A stretch of 64,000 nucleotides of DNA. Source: Limnoperna fortunei. Taxonomy: Eukaryota; Mollusca; Bivalvia; Mytilida; Modiolidae. Position numbers and translations under genes: made by a program. Every line of letters begins with the position of its first letter. Positions within the stretch are counted from its first letter, which is position 1. Below are positions 34,401-49,400 of this stretch, in pieces. The notes under the pieces were generated by a model. That model was not told where the DNA came from and ran no database searches. It worked only from the letters and a program-made list of their open reading frames with translations. Location: contig OX104112.1 of NCBI GenBank assembly GCA_944474755.1, forward strand, positions 59,737,640 through 59,801,639, read 5' to 3'.

Positions 34401-37400
34401 CCAGTTTCTTTCTATTTATGACAAATATGATCCATTTAATAGGTAATATAAACACTAGACTTTTGTATCTTATTATTTTGTTTTCATTCAAATATTCAAG
34501 ATACTTATGTGAACCTTTGTTTCAGAATTTCTAGATCAAACAAATAAACATGTATCAGCTGCATGTTTTAAAATCAATTCTCTGAATTAAAATGCAGCAT
34601 TGCATGTGATTAATATAACAGTACAGTTGTCTTTCTGTAGTGGGGTATGTAGTGATGGGGGTGTCTGTCTCTCCTTCCGTCCGTCTGTTACACTTTCTCT
34701 TATATGTATCCTCAACTCCTACACCAGTCAATGTAATTTGATGAAACTTTCACAGAATCTCTGTCACATTGTCCCATTGTGCACCTGATATTTTACATTT
34801 TGATGCGAAAGATTTTGGGGGTTTCCCAATAAAAAAAATGGACCTTATCATTGCCGTAAGAGGTACTCATCTCTTTTCTGCAACTCCACCTACATCACTG
34901 AATTAAATTTGATAAACTTTTCACAGATTATTTGTCACATAGTCCCTGATATTTAAAATTTTGATCAGATTAAAGTTTGTGATGTTTTGAAAATTGGGAA
35001 GTGGGGGGTATCAATTTGCTCACAGTTTTTCTAGTTCATAAAGTTGTCTTAGGTAAAGTTGCCTTTTAGAGGCTTGTCTACTGAACGACACTTTTTTTTT
35101 ACACCACCTATAACATAAAGCACTCTCATATGAACAAGAAAACTTGATAAGGATTGGCAGTGTTCCTGCTTGACAAGGATTGGCAGTGTTTCTGCTTGAC
35201 AAGGATTGGCAGATTTCTTGCTTGACAAGGATTGGCAGTTTTCCTGCTTGACAAGAATTGGCAGTTTTCCTGCTTGGCAAGGATTGGCAGTGTTCCTGCT
35301 TGACAAGGATTGGCAGTTTTCCTGCTTGACAATTCAAGGATTGGCAGTTTTTCTGCTTAACAAGAATTGGCAGTGTTTCTGCTTGACAAGGATTGGCAGT
35401 GTTTCTGCTTGACAAGGATTGGCAGTGTTTCTGCTTGACACGGATTGGCAGTGTTTCTTCTTGACAAGGATTGCCAGTTTTCCTGATGGACAAGGATTGG
35501 CAGTGTTTCAGCTTGACAAGGATTGGCAGTGTTTCTGCTTGACAAGGATAGGCAGTTTTCCAGCTTGACAAGGATTGGCAGTTTCCTGCTTGACAAGGAT
35601 TGCCAGTTTTCCTGATGGATAAGGATTGGCAGTTTTCCTGCTTGGCAAGGATTGGCAGTGTTCCTGCTTGACAAGGATTGGCAGTTTTCCTGATGGATAA
35701 GGATTGGCAGTTTCCTGCTTGACAAGGATTGCCAGTTTTCCTGATGGACAAGGATTGGCAGTTTTCCTGATGGATAAGGATTGGCAGTTTCCTGCTTGAC
35801 AAGGATTGCCAGTTTTCCTGATGGACAAGGATTGGCAGTTTTCCTGCTTGGCAAGGATTGGCAGTGTTCCTGCTTGACAATGATTGGCAGTTTTCCTGCT
35901 GGACAAGAATGGGAAGTTTTTCCTGCTGGACAAGGATTGGCAGTTTTTGTGCTAATGATCAAGGTTTCTCACCGGGTACGGCTTCCTTCTCCTCTATACA
36001 GTGGATGCCATGATATAGTTGAAAAATGGCTGACAGTAGAGTAAATCACAAAATAAACAACACATACTAGTATATGACTGGTTTACATTCTGTAGGACAT
36101 TTACTGGTACATGAACATTTATACAGAAATAACATGTTTAATTTTTAGAAACATTTTCAGTATTGTTTTCTGACGGCAGATACAGTACAGATTTTATCTT
36201 TCATATAGGAATTTGATTGTTTTTGAAAGACATTTATAAAAAGTTATATAAAAATACATTCAAATGTATATGTCAAACAGATCATGCGATAAGAATGACA
36301 ATTGATTTAAATGACTTACTTTAAACTGTAAAAATATTATTGTATTACAATTGGGTACATTCATAGTCATATGGATATGAATGTTTGCGTTTCCTTTTAA
36401 ATTTACAAATGAACAACCAAATCATTTTCTTTAAATATAAAAGAGAATGAATGTCTTTTGCAGTTTGATATAACAAATAATTTAAATTGTTGTAAAGATC
36501 TTCATAAATTTGACGATCATTTAAATAAAAAGTTTTTGTATAATTGTTATATATTTAATAAAAAAAAATAGTCAGATTTACCCTGTTTATTCAGCTGGTA
36601 AATTCATAATATTTTAATATCATATTCTATTAAAAATATATCTGAAAACAGCTCAATGTCATATCCTCAACTTTAAAGTCACATTTATGAGCTGTGTATT
36701 TCTCTTTCATTGTGAGACATTTGCCAAACACAATACTGACGTATTTACAGTACAATATACATACTTTGTAGCAAGTACTAATTTGTACTGTCTATAGAAA
36801 TGGTAAAAATTGGAGAATATTGTGCTAAAATTGCATGATAGAATGCCAGTTAAAATAAAATCAACTGCATATGAATTGGTCAATGTCTGTAAATGGTTAA
36901 TTATTACAAGTAGGAGTTTTTAATACTCACTGGAAAGAGGGGAGGCTGCTATATAATTAAAATTACATCTTTCACTTTTCCCTCCTTTTTTTTGTTATTG
37001 TCATGGCAACAATAACATAAAGGGAGGAGCAAATGAAAGACTTCAATACGTAATTTAATTTGAATTAAATTGCAGCCCCCTTCCTGCAATTATTAAAAAA
37101 TTGGTTAGGAGACTTGTACAGTTTTTGAAACCTGGTTCCTGAAACTTCACAGGTAATGATTACTCATATAAGTTGTGCACCTGCAATTATGAAATTAATT
37201 TAGAAAGATTTAGTAATTTTACAAAATTGGAAACTTTTCAGCAAATTTTACAGACTATGGTACCCTTTTTGTGTAATAAACTTTTACAGTTTTAGAAACA
37301 GACCCAGAACCTTCTTACAACCAAATTGCAAGCATTCACCATAAACATTGTATTGAGATGTGCATTTCAAGTTGCCCATTTCTGACTTTTGCAATATTGA

Positions 37401-40400
37401 TTGTCTATTCTATTTCAGACAAACCTGTTGTGAAAGAAACAAAAAAAGTGATGGCTTTGAAGTTATTGGCTTTGAAAGTTGCTGCATATTTAAACTGGAA
37501 TCTCAATATAATGCTGAAAAAGTGAGTCAAAATTTTATTAAATAGATATTTATATTTTTTACAAATACTTACATCCTTCTGTGTTTTCTAAATATTGAAC
37601 TCAGTTCAGGAAGTTTGCAAAAATGTATAATTTAGGTGAAAATAATACAGTGAAATATCTCAAAACTATCCACCTCTTGGACCAGATATTTTGGCCAAAT
37701 TACAGAGGTTAAATTTTTAAAGGATAAATCATAATGGGACAAAGAATATCTCCAGTTTTCTGAATGGCCATTTTAGACATTAGTTTCAATCTATTACAAT
37801 GAGGTTGTAGGTTCGAGTCTCCAATCTTAATTGACAAAAATAGCTTTTTCCTACAGAAGATTTGAGGTTTTCTCATGGTTCTCCAGCTTTCTCCGATCCC
37901 CAATAAAAACTGGACACTGTGGTAATGATATAAAACGAATAATCGTCCCCTCATTTTTTTTATATCCCCCGCATACCCCCCACAAACTTGTTTGGGAGGT
38001 ATATAGGAATCACCCTGTCTGTCTGTCTATTCGTACATCTGTCTGTCCATCTGTCCACATCCCTTGAAAGTGCAACTCCTCCTAAACCGCTTGATGAAAT
38101 TTAATGAAACTTAGCATTTAAAGGAAGTTCATTATATGTAGATGTGCATGAAGGATTTTTATTGACCTCGTATATCAATAAGGGGAGATACTTGGACTTG
38201 AAAGCGAAACAGGGGGTATAGCTTTGTGAGCATGCTCACAGTCCACACTTGTTTTTTTTTGGCAAGGGTACGAATTTAGTCCCATTACTCGTAATGAAGC
38301 AGATCCAGAGTGAATCACTCCCGGCACTTTGATGTTCAGATGTGGTCGATCTTGATATCTTTCGACAGTGTCATCATTTTTTTTTATCAGTTACTTTTTA
38401 AAATAGATCATTATCGATAAGTGATTATAGTTATTGTCGTTTTTAATAACCCGTTGTGCGATGTGTATTTATTGTTATTTGTGTCTCTTTTTGATTATGT
38501 TTACTACTTTGTGAAACCGTAAACTGAATGGGGTGTTGCATCTTGAGTAATACATATGTAAATTACTGGATTCTTACTACTGAATGGTTGTTATAGTATA
38601 CACATTAACACGTTTATAATAAAATTAGGTCACATTATCCATAAATGATCAACATAGCATTTTCCACGTGCATCTTCAAAGAAACAGAAATATCTTCAAA
38701 GTTTCGCAAAGTCTGAAGCTTAGATAACGTAAAGAAGATGAATATTATGTTTGAATTTTGTAGACGGAAATTAGAATTTTTTATTTGCTACATTACGAGC
38801 AATAGGACTGAATTCTGCCATTAATTGGATAAATCACAAAACTAATTTCGGATTATAACAGCAGTAAAATTCCTCCTAGTAATGATATAGCTGAAAAATT
38901 GCTGAAAGTGGCGTTAAACACCATTCATATTAGCAAACACATAATAAATTCCATACAACAAAGTATAATGGCACAGTGAGTAGCTGTATAATGCCCTAAG
39001 AAAAAATGAACTACATGTTCTAGGTAACTGTGAGTTGCTGGATTTGGTAACTCAAAAAAGAATGACTAGTCACTGTTAAAATGGGAGGCATTATGTCCTT
39101 AGTAAAAATTATAAAAATATTGATATACAGGTATTGGGCTATGAAAAAATGTTCTAGGTAACAATGAGTTGCTGGATTTGGAATGTAAAATAAAGACTGA
39201 TCCCTGTTAAAATGGGAGACTGGATGTCTTAAGTAAATATGAGTGGCTGAATGTCCTAGAATGAGTCACTGCATGTCCTGGGTAAATATGAAAAAAAATA
39301 GAGTGAAACTATTCCTCGGTGTAAATGAATGACAGGATACCTTTGAACAAATTAGTGACTGGTTTCCTAGGTAACGATAAAATGTCAGGTAAAAATGGGT
39401 GACTGGATCTTATTGGTAAAAGTGGGTGACTGGATGTTTTTTGTAAAAATGGTAAAAATAGGTGTCTGGATGTTCTTGGTAAAATGAGTGACTGGTTGTC
39501 CTTGTTAACATGGATGACTGGATGTCATACTAGTAGGTGAGATGAATTATAGAATGTCCAAGGTAAATATAGTGACCAAAATACTAGGTAACAATAAGTG
39601 GCTGGATGTTCTATATTTTGAAATGTATTTCTGGATGTTTTAAAACAAGGGCTTTCATTTGAAGAATTGTTCTAATAAACACTCACCAACCAGAACAACA
39701 TGAAGTAAAAAAAGGCCCAAGTATGTACATACTGTAAGTTCATTCATTCACCTACTTCATTGTATTGTATAGAAATACAGTAAATATGTACCATACTTTT
39801 TTGCTATTGGTCCATACCTTTTTAATGTAAATAAATACTATCTATTGTAAGCATACAGAGAAAATGCAAATTAGAACTTCAGTCCACATAGATTTATATA
39901 CAGTGATATATGTGTATTGCAGTTTTTATTTAAATACTGTTTTTTTAACAGCATACCAATGGCTTTAATACAGATCCTGATAACAGAGCTAATGAAGTTA
40001 ACAATAGATGGTGACATTGAACAGATTAAGACATCAGTATTAGACTACAATAGTGTATCAGAAGAGTCTTTGTTTTCTCTTCAGCTATATCATAGATGGT
40101 AAAGAATGCTTCGTTTGTTGGAGTTTTTAAACTCATTTACATTATAGGCATCATTCTCCTACCAAAGGTCTGGGGTTTTTTCTGGTTACTCCGGCTTCCC
40201 CCTAATAAAAACCGGACACCAATGATATAGCTGAAAAATTTCTGAGAGTAGCCTTAAACAATAAACAAACAAACAAAATCAAGCAAATACACACCTTAGA
40301 GCATTATAAGTACAAGAATGGATTTTTTTGTCACTTTCGCATACAGTTGAATGCAATAAATGTAACAAATGACAAAATTATGATGCAAAAAATTCTAATT

Positions 40401-43400
40401 GTCAAAAGCAGTCTGCCCCCTAAAAATATTTGTAAATATATGAAAAGGATCCAGTTTTTTCCCCTTGTCAGTAGCATCTAGATAGCTGAGTATTCTTTTG
40501 TAATAGAAACATTGTCTCTTGTTCCAGCATTTGATTACATGTTTAACAGAAAATAACATTATATTCATTTAATTTTAACAGGGCATTATTAGCCGTAGTA
40601 AGAGACAGCTTTCCAAGAAGACCTGTGAAGTCATTTGTACAAGTGTAAGTAATTTTCTTACAGGTGTTGTTGATGTCCTAGATGGTCAATTGAATGACTA
40701 AATCTATGGACTCTGTTATGTTGGTTTGTCAAAGCCTGATATTTGGATTACCTTGGAAGACAAACTCATCCAAAACATGTCCTACAAGCCACTTGTCTGC
40801 TTTTAAGAACCTCGTCTGAACAGGGCATGTCCCCAATCGAACTGTCCTAGAGGTGGTTATTCAGCTAAGTGCTGTAAATTATTTTTATTTTTGTGCCTTG
40901 TACTGCATTTGACAACAATTGCCAATAATTAAATCTGGTTAAGAGAAGAATGCAAGTAAATTTTTATTTATTTTTTTAAATATTTGCGGTTAAGTTGATG
41001 TTCTTTTTGAGACACTGACTATAAAAGTATATCCTTTAGTTAATAGTTTTTCCTGTTGAAAAATTTCAAGATTGAAGTTAAATAGATAAGAAATATCTAT
41101 GACAACTCAAATGAAACTAACATTCAAAATTCAGTGACAACTTGCTGACATATCATTTAAACATAATATTTTCTTTTCTGTTGATTGATTATTGCACAAT
41201 TGTTTTAAAAAAAATGTGTTGTAATCCATTCTAATATGATGTCCTTCAAATGCTTTGGAAAGAAACCTCTATTCAACAAAATATGGCTGTTTCAGCCATT
41301 TAAAAAATCACATTCCTATGTGCTGATGTTTTTGCTTGCCTTTTTGTATTATTCCATATTGTAACTCTGTATTACAAAAATCCAATAGAAAAAATGTTCA
41401 ACAATATTATATACGTTGCTTTTATTGTTTACACATCACAAATTGTCCTTTGCTACTTTGTGTTTTCAATGGACCTTGCGTTGTTTACAATGACCTTCAC
41501 TGTTATTCCGACAACCGCTAGACTTTCCCGTCTCCATCGCAAACAAATTTACTGTATCAAAATGAAAACACCACCAAATTTCTTAAATGGTGATAAACTG
41601 TGGAAAATAATTGTTGATTTAAATTTGCACCATTTTGGAACTACAACAGGGGCATAAGCTCGACCGAATGCAAGCAGTTTTCATCACGCAAACACATCAA
41701 CACAGTAACAGACACGATGACAAAAAACAGCATTCAATTTTGTCGTTCTTTGTTCTGATTGTTAAATTATATTAATGTTAATAAATATTTAAGTTTGTTT
41801 TTAATTTAATTTTCTTCCTTTTTTCTACCAAGATTTCCACAAGAAAAATTTGTAACAAGGGAGGATCTTGGAAATTTGGACAGCCAAAATAATTCTTTAC
41901 CCATGTACGCTATATGTAAAATTTAAATATTTTCATATCAGAATTGAAATAATTCATGGCTGCCCCAATTATATGGATTTTTAAAATATGGGTAGCAATA
42001 TATTTATGATATTTTAACATATTATTCATGAATATAATGCCTACCCATATGTAAATAATTCATAAAATTGGGGCAGCCATGAATTATTTCTTAATTCTTG
42101 AGACTGCATAATGGTTCAGACCTGTTTTTGTTTTTAGATTTTTAATACAAAAGAATAAAGATAAAAAACCTGGGAATTTAAAAACCTATTATGTGGCAGT
42201 CCTTTCCATGGGGATTATTAGGTTATACAGAAAGCCTTGATATGGACTATAGTAGGTGGCATACTCCTTGCCCTTTAAAGACATCCTTTGTAGATTTCAA
42301 AAGGAAAATAGTAGGCACCTTGTCGGTGCTAGCCCTACAAAAGGCAATTTGTAACACTTTCTACACAAAATTTGAACCCAATGGGTCCATGCCATTTACC
42401 CGTTAAGATTTTGTTTGTTGACTTTTTTTCATCTTGAATATATCTGAATCCCTGAACATTAAGCAAGCAATCAATTAAATCCAAACATAAATTACCATGG
42501 TAATAAGTCTGATTTTTAACCATACCAGTACTTTAAATCTGCCTGTGTTATAGGTGTAAGAGTTTTCTTATTGCACGATTTTTTTATCCATATCTGAATC
42601 GTATTCAGTTGTGTAGGATATTATTACTAAAAAGAATTATGTTGATTTTTGCAGTTTTACCTGAATTTTCAGGTAAATTATCAAAGTGGTATTTAATAAG
42701 CCATTTTCTGTTTTTTAACGCTTGTGGGGTCAAGTTTTTGTGAATGTTTTAGAAATGTGTAATCCAATACTGTCAGCAAATGATTTCATCTCAAAAAACC
42801 ATTTTATATGTTGTCTTGGAAACTAGGCATTCATGTCTCATCATTATAAACATATCATTGTTTGTGAGGTTATGTTGTGGTGATGATGGAAGGGTTTTTT
42901 GAAAAAATGTCAAAAATCAGCCAACAAAATTTGCCACAAATTAAATGCTTTATAAAACTTTTGCTAAAGTATAGTTTTAGATTTAATAACTTAAATACCA
43001 TGTTTTTTCTCTGTATATTTCAGGATAATATATATAAATAAAAGTTTGAGCTGAAATGTCTGATAGTCAGATTGGGTAACCATATAGCAGCTACATTCAG
43101 TTCTCCCCATTATAGAAAGATTTGGAGAATGAACCCCATGGAAATCCTTTTTTAGCCCAGTTTTCAACAAAAAACCTGGTTATTAGATTGGGGGATGGTG
43201 GCTGGGTGGGCAAGGGGCATCAAACAGAGGGTTTCCGGACAATAACTTTAATTTTCATAAACCAAATCTTGATGAAACTTTAGATGTAGCTAGCTTGCAT
43301 AAAGACCTATCTTGGGATTGGGTTTTGGGGCCAGTTAAGTTCAAATAAACCAATCTTGCTGAAACTTTGAATATAGCAAACTTACATGAAGACCTAGGTT

Positions 43401-46400
43401 TAGATTGGATATGGGGTCAAGGTCACTGTTACTGAAAATGGAAAACAGATTCCACTCAGTCTACCACTGAAATTAATTGATAAATCGTTGAAAACCTGGT
43501 TTCATGGCATGGCCTTGTTTCTTGTTAAAAAAATTCTGTTTGATTAATTTTGTAGAATGAAGTATTGTTATTTAAAATATATTTCGTAATGCCAAAAAAA
43601 CATTGTGGCAAAATTTGTTGCGCAGAGAGTAATATTACTAATTGATAGGTTAATGTGTGTGCTGACTAAACTTTTAAAAATAAAATTTTGATGAATCTGT
43701 TGATAGGTTGGAAGTTGATCTGGCATCTTATTTAGATAGTTTTTAATTATCTACATTGGTTACATAATGCTCAATTATGTAGGGGAAAATTTGGTTTGAT
43801 TACACATACTGAATCAATATTGGAAATGGAAATAATAACCAAGTTTATATATAACATATAGGATGATTTACAGGTAAATTAAAATGTGTAATGCATTTTT
43901 TCAATGAACATTTTATAAACTGATTTTAATTAAAATGTGTCAAATTTTTTCTATTGAATTTGTCGTGTGAGATGTGTTTCGTGAAATGGTTGACACACTC
44001 ATAAATTTTGTACAAAATATACAGAAGAATTCTAAAAAAATATTGTTTGAATTAAAGATAACAAATTAAAAAATCACATGTTTTTTCCAATATTTGTGGG
44101 TTTTTTTATTTCAGTCAAGGACAGATGGATCCATCAGTTGCTTACAATGCACTAAATGAAGTCATAATGAGACATGTAAGTGTTCATTGATCTCTACTTA
44201 TACATTAATTTACAACCACCTTATTTGACAGGGTTTCCTGCCAAAGGTCTGGGGTTTTCACTGGGTACTCCTGCTTCCTCCTCCAATAAAAACTTTATGC
44301 CATTATATAGCTGGAAATTACTGAAGTCGCGTTAAACATGATTTAGACAAAAAAAAACAATTTTAAGACCATACCCATAAATTTGCCATTGTCCAATTTT
44401 CCCTTAGCAGTTAAAATTTACTAGGGGCCTCGGTGGCCTAGTAGTTCGTCTACTATTATTCACATGGTCTGTCAATATTGAAATTGCTGGTTGGATTCTC
44501 ACTGCATGCAGGGTGTAATGGACTCCAGTCTTAATTCACAACAATTACCAGTTTTCCTACCAAAGGTTGGGATTTCTCTGGGTACTCCGTCTTTCTATCC
44601 CCCCCCCCCCTCCCCAAAAAAAACAGGACACTATGATATACCTAAAAAATTGCAGAAAGTCGTATTAAACAATATTCAAACAAACACAACAAAATCTAAT
44701 TTACTGGTCTTTGGACCATTGTCTAAAATATATACTAATTGATTTTTTTGTTTTTTGATATATAGTCTCCTCCTAAATAAAAAATATTACTTGATGGACA
44801 TTAAACATCAAGCAATCATTAATGAAATCTGAACAGATTGCTACAACACTTCCTGTTAAAAACAAACCAAAATGCTCAAATATTTTTTGAAATCTTTGCA
44901 TTAGAATGGAAGCAACTATATAGTTGAATAATTTTATTTTTTATTAAACAGTAAAATTTATCCCAGGTTCTGTTGACAGTAAATAACAAGCGGGGCAGAT
45001 AATTTACTAAAGTTGATTTCGTTTACATTTCCATTTTTTGCTTTAGTTTCTGATAATGTTTTATAATAAATTATTAAACAAACTGCCATATTTTGGAATA
45101 CAAGTAATATTTTAATATTAGATGCATTTTAAGAAAATATCTTTTTTTATACCCCCGCTCGACAGAGTCGGGGGTATATAGTGGTCCTCATATCCGTCAG
45201 TCCGTTCGTCCGTCCACATTTGGTTTCCGGATGATAATTCAAAAAGTTTACATCCGATTTGAATGAAACTTTGGGATATTGTTATATATCAGGTTGGTAA
45301 GAAGCCTATCGATTTTGGGGTAAATTAGTCAAATTTCAAGGTCACAGTCCACGAAAAACGTTAGAAATTTGAACAAAAAAGTTGTTTCCGGACAATAACT
45401 CAAAAAGTTTACATGCGATTTGAATGAAACTTTGGGATATTGTTATATATCAGGTTGGTAAGAAGCCTATCGATTTTGGGGTAAATTCGTCAATTTTCAA
45501 GGTCACAGTCCACAAAAAACGTTAGAAATTTTAACAAAAAAGTTGTTTCCGGACAATAACTCACAAAGTTTACATCCGATTTGAATGAAACTTACAATAA
45601 ACATTGAGATTTACACACACACAAAAAATTAAGCGGGGGTATCATCGATCGCTAGATCGACTTTGTCTAGTTTTCATTTATAATCATCACATCTGTTTTT
45701 TCGGGGTGTTGTGTCAGTGTCAAAAGCACTAAAAAGTGTAGAAATAAGTAAAGGTCCATAAAAGGTCACAGCTATAACTAAGGTTCTCTTATTTAAAGAA
45801 ATCTACAGTACAGCTTTCAATGTTGTTATTTCAGTTGAAAGAAACATCAGATGTAGCGTTACAAAATTTAGAGAAATGTATACAATGTGGTCGTGTCTTA
45901 AAATTACCTGTGTCTGATTGTTTTCCTGTGCTAAATGAAAATACAGAGCATATAGGAATTATATGGGGGAAAAGTATACCGGTGTCTCCTCAAGAATACT
46001 GCTGCCAGGTAAGTTTTTTAAAGACAATTTATTACCTCGTATTAAAGAAATAAATATCCATCTTACTTTGAGTGATAAAGAAATAAAGGTCTTCTTGGAG
46101 ACCTGACATTCATAATTCCTACGTGAAAAGAAAAAAACTTGTAAAAGAGCTAATATGTATATGTTATGTGGTTTTCTATTAAATGATATTGTCAGATATC
46201 AGCTGTGGGCCATAATATAAAACTTGAAGTGAGTGATGATCATAAGCAAATGAGCCAAGCATCGTCATGTGTTGCGTGACAACACTAGAGGAAAACGGTT
46301 ACCTCTTTAAGAACTTGATAATTGATAAATATTGACTAACAATAGTATATAAGTCTTGATTTGGGTTAAGCTGCCAACACAATACAATTTTCCAAAGTAT

Positions 46401-49400
46401 GCCGATATGACATTCAATATTGCTAGTGTTGGACCATTAAGTCATCCAGTATGGATAACTTTTGGCAATAATACTATAGAATTAACAACTTTTGTAACAC
46501 ATTTGTTCACACATTAACACAAAAATATGATGAACACCTGTAAAAAAAACCACAAACAACAGTAAATCAAATGGTCGTGGACATTACAAATATAAGACCT
46601 TTGGCCTATGTGACGACACAATGCATCAACACTGGTTCAGGTATCTGTAAAGGTTTCTAATAGATTACATATATTGTTTTTGTATTAAGTTGTTGTCTGT
46701 TACTTGTTCTAGTAGATTGAAAATGTGTACAATACATTAAATAACATATTTATACCAACTCCTACTAGTTTCTGGAAGTCTATGTTCAAATGATGAGTTG
46801 TTCTTTAATATAACCTCATCAGTGTCTGCTACAAGAGATTTATTTAGATATGTTTTTATTTTCAGTTGTACTATGATTTAGGAACATTTTACTTTTACCA
46901 AGAGGCCTATACACAAGCTTATACAATGTTCAAGCATACTTCAGACCTTGTACTCCAAGTAAGTTGTTATTACTTAATGAATAATTTACTTTAAAAAAAA
47001 AATTATTATTTCATTTTGAAACTATTCTAGTGGAATTAATCAGCATCGCACATGTCTTCAATGAAAGAATCTGTATCAGTCTCCTGCACAAAATAAGTGT
47101 ATTTGCTGTAAATAAGCATTGTGCACAGTAACATTACAGTGATGATAGACTATGGAGACTTATACTGACTGTTCTCAGTCATCCTGTTTGTTACAGAGAC
47201 TTATACTGACTATTCTCACTCATTCTGTTTGTTATAGAGACATAAACTGACTGTCCTCAGTCATCCTTTTTGTTACAGAGACTTATACTGACTGTCCTCA
47301 GTCATCCTGTTTGTTACAAAGACTTATACTGACTGTTCTCAGTCATCCTGTTTGTTAAAGAGACTTATACTGACTGTTCTCAATCATCCCATGTGTTACA
47401 GAGACTTATACTGACTGTTCTCAGTCATCCTGTTTGTTATAGAGACTTATACTGACTGTTCTCAGTCATCCCATTTGTTACAGAGACTTATACTGACTGT
47501 TCTCAGTCATCTTGTTTGTTACAGAGACTTATACTGACTGTTCTCAGTCATCCTGTTTGTTATAGAGACTTATACTGACTGTTCTCAGTCATCCTGTTTG
47601 TTACAGAGACTTATACTGACTGTTCTCAGTCATCCTGTTTGTTATAGAGACTTATACTGACTGTTCTCAGTCATCCCATGTGTTACAGAGACTTATACTA
47701 ACTGTTCTCAGTCATCCTGTTTGTTACAGAGACTTATACTGACTGTTCTCAGTCATCCCATGTGTTACAGAGACTTATATTGACTGTTCTCAGTCATCCC
47801 ATGTGTTACAGAGACTTATACTGACTGTTCTCAGTCATTCCATTTGTTATAGAGACTTATACTGACTGTTCTCAGTCATCCCATTTGTTATTGAGACTTG
47901 AACTGACTGTTCTCAGTCATCCCATGTGTTACAGAGACTTATATTGACTGTTCTTAGTCATCCCATTTGTTATTGAGACTTGAACTGACTGTTCTCAGTC
48001 ATCCCATGTCTTACAGAGACTTATACTGACTGTTCTCAGTCATTCCATTGGTTAAAGAGGCGTGAACTGACTGTTCTCAGTCATCCCATTTGTTATAGAG
48101 ACTTATACTGACTTTTCTCAGTCATCCCATTTGTTAGAGAGACATAGTGACTGTTCTCAGTCATCCCATTTGTTATAGAGACTTATACTGACTTTTCTCA
48201 GTCATCCCATTTGTTAGAGAGACATAGTGACTGTTCTTAGTCATCCCATTTGTTAAAGAGACTTATACTGACTGTTCTCAGTCATCCTATTTGTTAAAGA
48301 GAGTTATACTGACTTTTCTGAGTCATCCCATTTGTAATAGAGACTTATACTGACTGTTTTCAGTCATCCTGTTTGTTACAAAGACTTATACTGACTGTTC
48401 TCAGTCATCCCATTTTTATAGAGGCTTATTATGACTGTTTTCAGTCATCCTGTTTGTTATAGAGACTTATGCTGACTGTTCTCAGTCATCCTGTTTGTTA
48501 TAAAGACTTATACTGACTGTTTTCAGTTTGTTATTTCTCACATGTCCACCCACAAAAATCCTGTCCAGAGTAACTATCACGTAACAGTGATCTATATGTA
48601 TGTCTATGTAACCCAGCCTGAGTACATGTATTTTTGCCTTGTAATATTAATAGGTTCTTGCATACATTTTTGAGAAAGACCGGTTGATCTTTCACCAGTG
48701 ATAGAAATTTTATGTCTTTTTGCGAGTGGAGCACAGCGGAACGAGCTAAAAGACAAAAAAATTTCTATCACGCGTGAAAGATCATAGGGCTTCCCCAAAA
48801 GTGCATGACAGTACCTATTTCTTCCGTAAATCAACAACTTTCACACTGCTATATCCTATAGATTCTCCATTGTTTAAGACTCCATTGTCTCTGCCATTCA
48901 ATCAGAACGCCGGAAACAAGAATGTCAAACAAGAACGTTGTTATGCTTTCATAAGAACGTTCTTGTTTCTGACGTTTTCATTGGACGACGCAGCAAGTAC
49001 AGATGTGTGCGTGTGAGCTCATCTGTACTGGGTCATCTGTACCAGAAATCGGCCATTTATGGAAGAATAACATAATCTTCACCAGTAACCTTTTCTTGAA
49101 TCTACAGACACTGCTTGTATTCTTGCATGCATCTCAACATGTGTACCATTATATATACTATTTTTAATGTTCTTGTTTCAGGTAGAATCTCCTGTGTTCA
49201 TTAATGTAGATAATGCAAGGTTAAAAGGTTATCACCATGGTTGTCAAAGTTTACAGGGTATAGCACAACAACAACCACAAGAACCAGTTTCTCTTTATGA
49301 AAGGTCAGAAGCATGTCGAAGGAATGGTTTCAAGGTAATATAGATTGGTGAACATTTTGAATTTACAGTCAAACCTGTCTTAGCGACACCCTCCATATAA

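Noticed and set aside
35020..35962. Long minus-strand open frames of up to 286 codons
   Set aside because: They translate the 26-bp minisatellite; three overlapping frames show the same NPCQAG/QSLSSR peptides, as expected of a repeat whose length is not a multiple of three and that lacks stops.
41336..41657. Two overlapping plus-strand frames in INTS8 intron 5
   Set aside because: No splice sites in phase with exons 5 and 6, which join each other directly, and no recognisable domain.
47157..48528. CRISPR-like array (short repeats with variable parts)
   Set aside because: Units are contiguous with only small variant blocks, no unique spacers, and the setting is a eukaryotic intron.
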